A stretch of 64,000 bases of DNA. Origin: Streptomyces caelestis (GTDB taxonomy: Bacteria; Actinomycetota; Actinomycetes; Streptomycetales; Streptomycetaceae). The stretch spans positions 186,001-250,000 of the forward strand of contig NZ_LGCN01000001.1 in NCBI RefSeq assembly GCF_001279005.1, read 5' to 3'. The notes under the pieces were generated by a model. It had not been told where the DNA came from. It searched no databases and saw nothing but the letters and a program-made list of their open reading frames with translations. The position numbers and the translations under genes are program-made. Of this stretch, positions 33,817-41,815 are shown one piece after another. Within the stretch, counting starts at the first letter, position 1, and the number at the start of each line of letters is the position of its first letter.

Positions 33817-34722
33817 TCAGGAGGGCGGAACGAAGTTCCACGGCCAGAACGGCGGGCGAGTCGTGGTGGGGTACAGCACCGGCCGGGCCTTCTGCTTGGA
33901 CGTCGCCCGCTCGGCGCGCTCTCGTACGGCCTGCTCCAGGAGCCGAGGATGGTTCAGGGCGTCGCCGCAGGAGACGGTCACCTGCCTGCCGAGTCTCCAC
34001 AGCTGGGCGTTCACGGCGCAGCAGGCGGCGTTGAGCGGGTCGAGGTCGTTGAGCCACCAGTGGTAGAGGGCGGGGTCGGTGCCGAAGAACCGCATCGTGG
34101 CGGCAGCTGACCGGGCCATGGCCCCTGTGCCCGCGGCGGGTTCGAGGAACAGGTCACCGGGCTTGCGGTCGGCGGAGAACAGCGTGTCGCCCATGAAGTT
34201 GGTGACGACGGCCGGGGTGAAGAACTCACCGGTGCTCTGCCGTTCGCTGTAGCTGCGCATGCGGGTGATGAGCAGGCCGAGGACATCGTCGGCCTCGGCG
34301 CGGGCGGTGTCGGAGCAGTACTCCAGCAGTCCTGCGCGCAGGAGGATCCGGGCGTATTCGGCCAGGCCGCGGATGGCGTTGTCGGTGGGGTGGGAGAGCC
34401 AGTCGTGGAGCGGGCGGGCGGCCTCGGTCAGGTCCGGGTCGTAGGTCCAGAACGAGTTCCAGCCGGCTCGCAACGTGTCGACGAGCTGTTCGTCGTCGAG
34501 GGGGAGCAGGAGCGGGCCGTAGTCGGGTCCGTCCGGTCGTGAGGGCGCGCAGAGGGCGAGGGCGGCCAGGGTGCCGACCGCGATGGCGCGGTCGCTGGAG
34601 CCTCCGCGGTTGGAGGTCCACCAGGCGTGCGCGGCCTCGGCGATGGCGTGGGCGTGGTCCCGCCCGCTTTCGGGCGCCATGGCGCGGCGCATACCGGCGG
34701 GCGGGATGCCGTATAGGGTCAC
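33817..34722 (-). CDS. HsdM-like N6-adenine methylase, degenerate
   Basis: 301 residues from GTG 34722, overlapping the upstream stop as GTGA. The segment QSTGEFFTPAVVTNFMGDTLF is the usual type I methylase entry motif (GEFFTP). Motif I reads FLEPAAGTGAMA instead of DPACGTG, and HWWLNDLDPLNAACCAVNAQL matches motif II. Motif IV (NPPF/Y) should follow the C-terminal LYPTTTRPPFWPWNF, but Asn is replaced by Arg and the protein ends 10 residues later. The target-recognition region is absent. It is probably inactive or a cofactor-binding remnant, or its motif IV is supplied elsewhere. Confidence 0.72.
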   Translation of the reverse strand: MTLYGIPPAGMRRAMAPESGRDHAHAIAEAAHAWWTSNRGGSSDRAIAVGTLAALALCAPSRPDGPDYGPLLLPLDDEQLVDTLRAGWNSFWTYDPDLTEAARPLHDWLSHPTDNAIRGLAEYARILLRAGLLEYCSDTARAEADDVLGLLITRMRSYSERQSTGEFFTPAVVTNFMGDTLFSADRKPGDLFLEPAAGTGAMARSAAATMRFFGTDPALYHWWLNDLDPLNAACCAVNAQLWRLGRQVTVSCGDALNHPRLLEQAVRERAERATSKQKARPVLYPTTTRPPFWPWNFVPPS

Positions 34723-35282
34723 GCCGCGCTCCCAGGCCCCTGCGCGATGAGACGGTTGAGCTCGGCGACGAACGGCGGCAGGAGGGTCCGCTTGCCGCTT
34801 CCCGGGCGCCGCGAGCCGAAGGGCCGCAGCATCCCGGGATGGCCGCTGGGCAGGAAGTCGCTGTCGATGATCCAGGTCGGGTCTCCGGGCATCCGGGACA
34901 GGCGGTAAGCGGCCTTGTTGAGCCGCGTGCTGTGCTCGAAGAGGAGAAGCTCGGCGTACCAGCCGGTGACGGCTCCGGCCTGGCGCTCTTCAAGGACCGG
35001 CACGACGCCGGTGTGTTCAAGGGCGTTGTCCTCGTCGGTGACGGTGGCGGTGAACGTCTGGGCGGTGTGCAGCGGGGCCAGGACCAGTTCTGCGGCCCGG
35101 TGAGCTTCGGGGTAGCCGATCGGGTCGGCGATCAGGCACCGTCCGGCGAGGGAGAGCGGATCGTGAGTAGCGGCGGAGGCGGGGAGCCCCAGCGAGGCGA
35201 GCTCCCGCACCAGCGCCTTGTGACCGAGGGTGGCGAGGTACCAGTGCTGCTGAGCATGGGTGTCCGGGTGCATGGTGTCCAT
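34719..35282 (-). CDS. Hypothetical protein
   Basis: 187 residues from ATG 35282 (an ATG 3 codons later is an alternative), with AGGAAGG upstream. The start, MDTMHPDTHAQQHWYLATLGH, is followed by a helical segment (ALVRELASLGLPASAATHD), IADPIGYPEAHRAAELVLAPL and DPTWIIDSDFLPSGHPGMLRPFG. Not recognised. Its stop overlaps the methylase-like start, so the two are coupled and might form one complex. Confidence 0.65.
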   Translation of the reverse strand: MDTMHPDTHAQQHWYLATLGHKALVRELASLGLPASAATHDPLSLAGRCLIADPIGYPEAHRAAELVLAPLHTAQTFTATVTDEDNALEHTGVVPVLEERQAGAVTGWYAELLLFEHSTRLNKAAYRLSRMPGDPTWIIDSDFLPSGHPGMLRPFGSRRPGSGKRTLLPPFVAELNRLIAQGPGSAA

Positions 35283-35335
35283 GGGGCCCTTCCTGGGGGC
35301 GGCGGGATGCTGGCGAATGGTCCGTGCCGAGCGCG

Positions 35336-35576
35336 TCAGTTCGTGGGTGCGGCGTGGCAGCGAGGCCGGGCGCGGTGAAGGCCGGTGCCGGTGCCGTAGG
35401 TGAGGCCCAAGACTTCGGCCATGCACCTGCGAGTTTCGGCGCCCTGCCAATCACGTCCGGGCACGTAGAAGGCGTCCCGGGTGAGGCGGCTGGTGATCTC
35501 GGTAGTGGCCTCGTCGCGGTGACTCGAGTGCGGAGACGCGTCAGTGCTGCTCGAAGGTAGGGATGACCAGCTTCAT
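35336..35576 (-). pseudogene. Possible frameshifted small gene
   Basis: ATG 35576 opens MKLVIPTFEQH then stops, but the sequence after it in the next phase is coding-like (SSHRDEATTEITSRLTRD, then FYVPGRDWQGAETRRCMAEV) and ends at 35336. A +1 shift after the Gln codon would join the two into about 80 residues. It could be a sequencing error, a real frameshift or a decayed gene. Confidence 0.3.
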
Positions 35577-35651
35577 CAGGTGTGTCCTGTGGGCGGCCAA
35601 GCCGGGGAGCGAACGCAGCAGCCGGGGCCCGCCCTCGCTCCCCGGCGGGAC

Positions 35652-36233
35652 TCAGGCGCGCGCCGCCTCGGTCTCCACTTCTCCCTCCTCCTCGGCCTTG
35701 AGGGTTTCGAAGTAGGCGCGGGCGCTGTCGACCAACCCGGGAACGTCACACCCGAAGGACTGGGCCGCGTCCAGGAGCGCCGCGAGCATGGCAGCTTCCC
35801 GTTCAGCCCCCGCGGCAGCGACGGCGCACAGGACGTCGAGCTTCACGGGATATGCCTCGCTGCGCAGTCCCTCAGCAGCCTGGTGGAGCTCATGGGCAGT
35901 GACCCGCCCGTCCGTCAGGCAGAAGACCTGAGCGACCAGATCTCCGATCACGCGATCGGCGCTTTCCTGGTCGTTCACGACCCGCTCGTCGGGGCGGTGG
36001 AAGGCGATCTGGGCCATCGTCTCGGCCGCGAGGACGCCGAGCCGTACCCGCTCGGCGAGCTTGGGGACGGGCAACAGAGCATTGGGGGCCTGCCTGTTGT
36101 AGGCCTCCAGCGCCGCACTGGCCCATGCGGCACGGTCCGCGAGGGTGCACTCCCGCGCGGAATCCATGTTGACGCCGGCCTCCAGCGCCGCGGCGTAGCG
36201 AGCAGCCTTGCGTTCGGGGATGGAAGTGTCCAC
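35652..36233 (-). CDS. Hypothetical helical protein
   Basis: 193 residues from GTG 36233 with GAGGAA upstream; the frame extends upstream beyond the promoter and that part was rejected. A helix-rich protein (AARYAAALEAGVNMDSAREC; KLAERVRLGVLAAETMAQIAF) with an acidic tail (TLKAEEEGEVETEAARA). Not recognised. It is the first gene of the unit from promoter D. An in-frame GTG 7 bases after the promoter's -10 could add about 21 residues. Confidence 0.65.
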   Translation of the reverse strand: MDTSIPERKAARYAAALEAGVNMDSARECTLADRAAWASAALEAYNRQAPNALLPVPKLAERVRLGVLAAETMAQIAFHRPDERVVNDQESADRVIGDLVAQVFCLTDGRVTAHELHQAAEGLRSEAYPVKLDVLCAVAAAGAEREAAMLAALLDAAQSFGCDVPGLVDSARAYFETLKAEEEGEVETEAARA

Positions 36234-36303
36234 GGTTGTTCCTCGGGGTGACGGGCAGAGATGACGGTGAGAGCAGCGCGGGCGCCGCTCGATCACAACC
36301 ATC

Positions 36304-36332
36304 ACATTACACATTGGAACACGAATAAGCAA
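36304..36332 (-). promoter_or_regulatory. Promoter with conserved spacer (family 1, copy D)
   Basis: Minus strand TTGCTT, 17-base spacer ATTCGTGTTCCAATGTG, TAATGT. It drives the 35652 gene and likely those below. It is the fourth near-identical copy and lies immediately downstream of the truncated Mom-like gene. Confidence 0.7.
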
Positions 36333-36336
36333 CAAG

Positions 36337-36885
36337 CTAGGCAGGGAGACGGGCGTCTGCCCACTTCGGGTACGGGAGTGCGGGCATGCCGAAGACTGCT
36401 CTCGACCGTTCTGCCCGATTACGCCCCACAGGCAGGGCGTAGCGGTGAGTCCCAGGGTGCCGCGAGCGCCGTGCTCCGATCTGCTCCAGCGCGTTGTGCA
36501 GCCAGGCCCGTCGGCTAGCACCCGCAGGTCGCTCCGAGGCGCCCAGGGCCACGATGCGCCGCTCGAACCCGTCGGCACCGCGGTCACCGGCGACAAATTT
36601 CGCGATCGACCGTGCTGGGAGCACCTGGCCGTCCGGCAGCACGATGACCGTCCGCGCCGTGCTGCGGCCGGTGTAGGTAGCGGAGAGGGCCTGGTAGATG
36701 ATCCCGAGGTGCCCTCGGGGCGAGCCGGCCGTGCGTCCGTCCGACAGGGTCCGCAGCCGTGGGACGGGGTCCGCGTAGGTGACCACTCCCCGTACGCCGT
36801 GCCCCGCGGCCAGGCGCAATGCCGCCGCGACCGCGAAGCTCTCCCCGTTGCTCGCCACCGAGGGGGACAAGCACACCCGAGACAT
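36337..36885 (-). pseudogene. Truncated Mom-like DNA-modification acyltransferase
   Basis: 182 residues after the first ATG. The open frame continues up to a stop near 36943, where a stretch (KRPYTEALE) precedes MSRVCLSPSVASNGESFAVAAAL. With GVVTYADPVPRLR, GHLGIIYQALSATYTGRSTARTV, DGQVLPARSIAKFVAGDRG, and C-terminal RHPGTHRYALPVGRN and LPYPK, it resembles Mom proteins (phage-type adenine-modifying acyltransferases). The usual N-terminal segment with HYS-type residues is absent, so the gene seems truncated by about 60-80 residues and may be inactive. Upstream sequence reads as the tail of an unrelated frame. Confidence 0.6.
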
Positions 36886-37032
36886 CTCAAGGGCCTCGGT
36901 ATAGGGGCGCTTCTGCGCACCGGGAGTGGTCGTCGTCGCAGGTCACATTGCGCGCCATCTATGAGTCAATGCATTGATGGATTGGGAACGTCTTCGGCAG
37001 AGCTCCGATCTCGGGCTTCCAACCGTGGCTGT

Positions 37033-37188
37033 CTACTCCTTCGGGTAGTTCAGGTCGCCGTTGTCGTCCGCGCCGTTCTGCGAGCTGGTGACGTCGGATC
37101 GCTCGAACTCGCTGCGGTCGTGCGCGGTCACCAACTCCTCGCCGCGAGCAGAGGCGCTGGACTGGCCCCAGCTACCTGCGTGGACGCC
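37033..37188 (-). pseudogene. C-terminal remnant of an unknown gene
   Basis: About 51 codons open between stops (GSWGQSSASARGEELVTAHD, then RSEFERSDVTSSQNGADD and NGDLNYPKE), with no start codon except internal TTG/GTG. It reads like the end of a protein and lies where the missing Mom N-terminus would be expected. Confidence 0.3.
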
Positions 37189-37383
37189 CTACCTGCCGTT
37201 TACGGTCTCTTTTAAGTCGTTATCACCCAATCTGATGTGAGAAGCGCGCGCCCTCGTTCGCCGGTGCCGCTACGCCTGCGGCCGGAGTGAAGCGACTGCC
37301 ATATGGGCTTCACGGCCTGCGGGAGGGGTGTCGACGCTATGGCGGATCACGTTCTGGGGCCGATGCGGCGGATCGTCAAATAC

Positions 37384-37425
37384 GTACGCCGGTGGCGTAC
37401 CGGACGGGTACGCTGTCGGCGTACC
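37384..37425 (+). promoter_or_regulatory. Two palindromes at the start of the ATPase/helicase operon
   Basis: GTACGCC-ggt-GGCGTAC at 37384-37400 and GGTACGC-tgtcg-GCGTACC at 37407-37425. Both have perfect 7-base arms, and GGCGTACC occurs twice 24 bases apart. They sit just upstream of the possible starts at 37428 and 37464. Likely a repressor operator for the operon. The 36886-37383 interval otherwise shows only the remnants described and a weak TTGC...TATGAGT match at 36948-36966. Confidence 0.5.
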
Positions 37426-37463
37426 TTATGGAGATCTCCGCGGCATACATCTTGGAGTCGGCG

Positions 37464-38582
37464 ATGCGGGACACCGCGAGCCCGTTCGAGTTCGACGGGC
37501 CAGTCCCTCCTGACTGCATGATCAACCGGCGGGCGGAGGCCGACACGATCAGGGCATGGACCCACGAGAGCCAACTGATGGCCCTGGTGGCTCCGCGGCG
37601 CTATGGCAAGACAAGCCTGATCCGCAAGATCGCGTCCGAGGGTGAGAAGGTCGGACTGATGGTGGTCACCGCCGACCTCTTCGAGGTTGCCAGTCTCTCC
37701 GATCTGGTGCTCCGTCTGGAGCGTGCGTGGGCCCAGCACACACCTGAGGAGCTCCGACCAACGGCAGGCAAGATCCTCAGCAGCGCTCAGGCCGGCGTGT
37801 CGATCTCTGGGGCTGGCTTCGCGCTGACCATGGCCGACAAGCCCACCACCGACCCGGAGCCGGCGCTGCACGCGCTGCTGGAACTGCCCGCCCAGCTAGC
37901 TCAGCACAGGCCTGGACGGATCTTGATCGTGCTGGACGAGTTCCAGTCCGTCGCCAGGGTCCCGGAGGCGCAGGCCCTGATCTGGCAGCACGCGTGGCAG
38001 CAGCGGCAGACAGTCTCCTACCTCTTCGCCGGCGGCGGACCAGGCATGCTGTCGACTGCGCCGGACGACAGGGAACGCCCCGTAGGGCAGATGCGGACGC
38101 TTCAGTTGGACCGGCTGCCGGCCGCAGAGCTTCGCGAAGTGATCAAGGACCGGTTCGCCGCGAGGAACCGGGACGTGTCCGATGTTGTGGACGGACTCAT
38201 GGCGGCAAGCGAGCGGCATCCCCAGAGGACCATGCTGCTGGCCCACCTGCTGTGGCAAGAAGTCCCTGCGGGGGAGCGGGCCACCACCGATGATCTTGAG
38301 GCAGCAATCACCGCGGCCCTGCGACAGGTCGACGCGGAGGCCCGCGCCACGATGAGCGGGCTCACTGTGGGGCAGCGCAAGGTATTGCGGGCGGTGGCCG
38401 AGTACGGCACGCCCATGGCGGCCCGGGCCTTGCGGGCCCTGGGGCTCCCCAAGACCACGGCCCAGAAGGCGGCCCCGCACTTGGTCGCCACTGGGCTCAT
38501 CGAAGACACAGACCAGGGGTGGCGCGTGATCGATCCGCTGTTGGCCCGCTGGATCCGGACGAACTACGGGACACGCGCATGA
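37464..38582 (+). CDS. AAA ATPase with C-terminal wHTH, first gene of putative defence operon
   Basis: 372 residues from ATG 37464 (GGAG 7 bases upstream); an ATG at 37428 would add 12 residues. After FEFDGPVPPDCMINRRAEADTI comes Walker A APRRYGKTSL (about residues 43-52), Walker B ILIVLDEF (about 152-159), and RTLQLDRLPAAELREVIKDRFA. The C-terminal winged helix is LTVGQRKVLRAVAEYGTPMAARALRALGLPKTTAQKAAPHLVATGLI. This is the architecture of archaeal-type/STAND-like AAA ATPases. Its stop overlaps the helicase ATG (ATGA). It is larger than the roughly 150-residue BrxF of BREX type 3, but takes a similar first position. Confidence 0.82.
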   Translation: MRDTASPFEFDGPVPPDCMINRRAEADTIRAWTHESQLMALVAPRRYGKTSLIRKIASEGEKVGLMVVTADLFEVASLSDLVLRLERAWAQHTPEELRPTAGKILSSAQAGVSISGAGFALTMADKPTTDPEPALHALLELPAQLAQHRPGRILIVLDEFQSVARVPEAQALIWQHAWQQRQTVSYLFAGGGPGMLSTAPDDRERPVGQMRTLQLDRLPAAELREVIKDRFAARNRDVSDVVDGLMAASERHPQRTMLLAHLLWQEVPAGERATTDDLEAAITAALRQVDAEARATMSGLTVGQRKVLRAVAEYGTPMAARALRALGLPKTTAQKAAPHLVATGLIEDTDQGWRVIDPLLARWIRTNYGTRA

Positions 38583-41500
38583 GCATGCAGCCTGACCACG
38601 AGGTGGTGTTCGAACGCGGACAGCGAGTGCGAGTCCGGGCCGCCGGAGTGCCCGAGTTCGCTACCATCCGCTTTGCCCTTCCGGGCGACGAGCCGAATTC
38701 GTGGGACCTCATCCTCGTCGACGACCAGGACCGTCGGCACGAGGTGAACCTGGCGGCCGGAGACACTCAGACCGTTCGCCCGCTGGTCAGTGATGGCCGG
38801 GCCGATTCTGCCCGGGTGCTGGCAGCCATGTGGACCCAGTGGATGTACGCGGCGGCCACGAACGCAGAGTCGAGTGCCATGGCGGCCACGCCGCTGAAGC
38901 CGTATGCGCACCAGACCACGGCCGTGTACGGCGCGATGCTGCCACAACCGCTGCTGCGCTTCCTGCTCGCCGACGAGCCGGGCACCGGCAAGACGATCAT
39001 GGCCGGTCTCTACATCCGGGAGATGCAGCGGCTGGGCCTGGTCAAACGCGCCATCATCGTGTGCCCTGCGAACCTGGCCACAAAGTGGGTGGACGACTTC
39101 GAGCGGCTGCTGGGCGGCGGGCTGCGGCAGCTCACCTCGGCGACAGTCCGTGAGAACGCGCTGAACTCCAACGACCTGTGGGTGACCTCCCTGGAGCTGG
39201 CCGCGGTCAACCCCGCTGTGCAGGACGCTATCCGGCCGGACAAGGCCGGCTGGGACCTGGTGGTCTTCGACGAGGCACACCGGCTGACCCCGACTGCGGC
39301 CGGGTTCCATCAGGTTGGCCGCCTGCTGGCCAAGAACACCCCGAGGGCCCTGCTGATGACCGCGACCCCGCATCGGGGCAAGGAGTGGCTCTTCCGGCAT
39401 CTTCTGCATCTGGTCGACCCGGAGATCTACCCAGACCCGGGTAGCGATCCCAACGTCGAGCTCAGCGCGCTCCGGCCGGGCCCGATCCACTTCCTGCGAC
39501 GGATGAAGGAAGACCTGGTCGATTACGACGGCAAGACACGCCTGTTCAAGGGCCGTACCGCCCACAACCACAGCGTTGCCCTGTCGCAGACCGAGTACGG
39601 CTTCTACCAGGCCGCGCTGGACATGGTCGACCGGTACTTCGCGCCCTCGGCCCAGCCGCTCGCCCGCATGGTCTACGGCAAGCGGGCGGCGTCCAGTCTG
39701 TATGCGCTCGCCGAGACGCTCCGGCGGCGCCACGACCACATGGGCGCCATGAGCGAGGCCGAAGCGGCCCTCATCGCCGACCGCGAGGGCCAAGGTGACG
39801 AGGCGGAGATCGACGAGGCCAAGGTCATCCACACGAGCTCGACGTCCACGCGAGCCGAGCGGGCGGCGATCAAGAACCTCGCGGACCAGATCAACGCCAC
39901 GATCGGTAACCCGGCGTGGACGCCGTCGAAGTGGAAGCGGCTGACCGAGGACTGTCTGGCCAAGCACGGCATTCTCCCCGGCAACGGCGAGCAGGCCGTG
40001 GTGTTCACGGAGTACGCGGACTCGGCCGAGTGGATCGCCCGGCGCCTCGAAGCCGAGGGGTTCACCGCCCGTCTCTACTCCGGACGACAGAGCAAGCCCG
40101 AGCGCGACGAGGTGCGCCGCGCCTTCATGCGAGGCGAGTTCCAGGTCATCGTCACCACCGACGCCGGCAACGAAGGCATCGACCTGCAGGCCGCCCACGT
40201 ACTGGTCAACTACGACATCCCCTGGTCACTGGTCCGCCTCGAGCAGCGCATGGGGCGCATCCACCGCGTCGGCCAGCTCCGAGACGTTCACCTGTACAAC
40301 CTGGTTGCCACCGACACACGCGAGGGCGAGACTCTCCTGCGGCTGCTGGACCACTTCGTCACCGCGGCGAACGAGCTGCGCGGGCAGATGTTCGACAGCC
40401 TGTCGGCCGTCGCCGAGATCACGGGCATCGACTACGACAAGTGGCTGTCCGACCTGTACGGCAACGACGAGATCAAGAAGCAGCAGGCGATCGATGCCGC
40501 CCGCGCAGTCAAGGCGCAAGAACTCACCCGGGCGGCCCGGCAGGTGCGCGACAACGAGCGTCGCCTGGCCAGCCAGGTCGACGCAGTCGCTGCGCTGACC
40601 CTGCTCCAGCGCGACCTGTTCGCCCGAATCAACCCCGCTATCGTCGAGGCGTATCTCGACCGGCTCGCCGCCGCCGGCGTGCTGCAATCCGCGCCTACCG
40701 CCGCCGGCACCGGATTCCGGAGACTGTCGCTGACCGGCGGGGCACGGTTCCCGGCCACGCTCGGCAGCACGAGCGAGGTCCACATCGCCACCAGCGGCGA
40801 CGCGGTACGCGAGGCCGCGGAAAGCATCGACGTCGGCGACACCATCACCCTCGGGCCCGGCGAACCCGGCTTCGCCGACCTGATCGGCATGGCCGAGCAC
40901 ACCCTGGCCGAGGACCTGCACCAGTCCGGCGCCGCCGCCGACCCCACCAGCCTCACCCCGTACGACCTGTACGCGTACACGGCGACCATGACCGAGAGCG
41001 ACGGCAAGCGCGCCAGCATCTGGGCGAGCCTGGTCAAGGTCGACGACAGCGGCAACGCCCGTCCGGTGCGGTGGGAGACCCTGGCCAACCTGGTGCCCAC
41101 CGAGCACCACGGGACCGCGCCTCATCCCGCACGTGAAGGGCATGCGCTCACGACGGCCCGCGAGGTGGCCGCCGCCACGGTCACCGAGCACCGACGGGTA
41201 CGGGCCGACTGGTTCGCCCAGGCGCGCCGAGACCTGACCAACCTGCCACTGAGCCTCACCGAGGACATCGACGACCGGACCAAGCGGGTGGAGCTACGGC
41301 GCCGTCTTCAGGCCCAGACCGCCCAGCGGCTCGACGAACTCGAACGGCTCGCGGACGTGCAGCTGACCGACCCGAAGCTGATCGGCCGGATCCGCGTCCT
41401 GGCCGCGGCCGACGTCACCGTCCAGGCGGAGATCGATGCCGAACTGGTCTCCATGCGGCACGTCCAGAACCTCCTTGAAGACGACGGGTGGACCGTGGAA

Positions 41501-41815
41501 GACGTCCACACGGAGAGCCGCGGCTACGACCTGGAGGCCCGCCGCAACAGCCAGATCCGACACGTCGAGGTCAAGGGCGTGCTGGGCAGCGCGGCCAGTG
41601 ACGGCATCCGGATGACCGGCAACGAGGTCCTGATCGCCACCCAGCACCGCAAGGACTACTGGCTCTACGTCATCGACCAGTGTGCCGACGGCCGGGGCCG
41701 CTTCTTCGGCGCCTACCAGGACCCCGCCACCCTTTTCGCCAACGACATGACCGGGAACGCGGTCTTCCGCGTCCCGGGCAGCAGCCTCAAGAACGCACCG
41801 GGGAGCAACGCATGA
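38579..41815 (+). CDS. SNF2-family helicase with C-terminal DUF3883-like domain
   Basis: 1078 residues from ATG 38579. Walker A DEPGTGKT at residues 132-139, DEAH at 231-234 (VVFDEAHRL), a TATPH motif, and helicase C signatures EGIDLQAAHVLVNYDIPW and RMGRIHRVGQ. The C-terminal about 110 residues (LLEDDGWTVEDVHTESRG, YDLEARRNSQIRHVEVKG) is a DUF3883-like nuclease-fold domain with a D-x(n)-E-x-K-type pattern (DLEARR...EVKG). Homologues are used as COG0553 helicases in BREX-3-like loci. Its start and stop overlap both neighbours (ATGA). Confidence 0.9.
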   Translation: MSMQPDHEVVFERGQRVRVRAAGVPEFATIRFALPGDEPNSWDLILVDDQDRRHEVNLAAGDTQTVRPLVSDGRADSARVLAAMWTQWMYAAATNAESSAMAATPLKPYAHQTTAVYGAMLPQPLLRFLLADEPGTGKTIMAGLYIREMQRLGLVKRAIIVCPANLATKWVDDFERLLGGGLRQLTSATVRENALNSNDLWVTSLELAAVNPAVQDAIRPDKAGWDLVVFDEAHRLTPTAAGFHQVGRLLAKNTPRALLMTATPHRGKEWLFRHLLHLVDPEIYPDPGSDPNVELSALRPGPIHFLRRMKEDLVDYDGKTRLFKGRTAHNHSVALSQTEYGFYQAALDMVDRYFAPSAQPLARMVYGKRAASSLYALAETLRRRHDHMGAMSEAEAALIADREGQGDEAEIDEAKVIHTSSTSTRAERAAIKNLADQINATIGNPAWTPSKWKRLTEDCLAKHGILPGNGEQAVVFTEYADSAEWIARRLEAEGFTARLYSGRQSKPERDEVRRAFMRGEFQVIVTTDAGNEGIDLQAAHVLVNYDIPWSLVRLEQRMGRIHRVGQLRDVHLYNLVATDTREGETLLRLLDHFVTAANELRGQMFDSLSAVAEITGIDYDKWLSDLYGNDEIKKQQAIDAARAVKAQELTRAARQVRDNERRLASQVDAVAALTLLQRDLFARINPAIVEAYLDRLAAAGVLQSAPTAAGTGFRRLSLTGGARFPATLGSTSEVHIATSGDAVREAAESIDVGDTITLGPGEPGFADLIGMAEHTLAEDLHQSGAAADPTSLTPYDLYAYTATMTESDGKRASIWASLVKVDDSGNARPVRWETLANLVPTEHHGTAPHPAREGHALTTAREVAAATVTEHRRVRADWFAQARRDLTNLPLSLTEDIDDRTKRVELRRRLQAQTAQRLDELERLADVQLTDPKLIGRIRVLAAADVTVQAEIDAELVSMRHVQNLLEDDGWTVEDVHTESRGYDLEARRNSQIRHVEVKGVLGSAASDGIRMTGNEVLIATQHRKDYWLYVIDQCADGRGRFFGAYQDPATLFANDMTGNAVFRVPGSSLKNAPGSNA

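Noticed and set aside
36948..36966. A fourth family 2 promoter (TTGC ... TATGAGT)
   Set aside because: One extra base in the spacer and no matching -10; kept only as a weak note.
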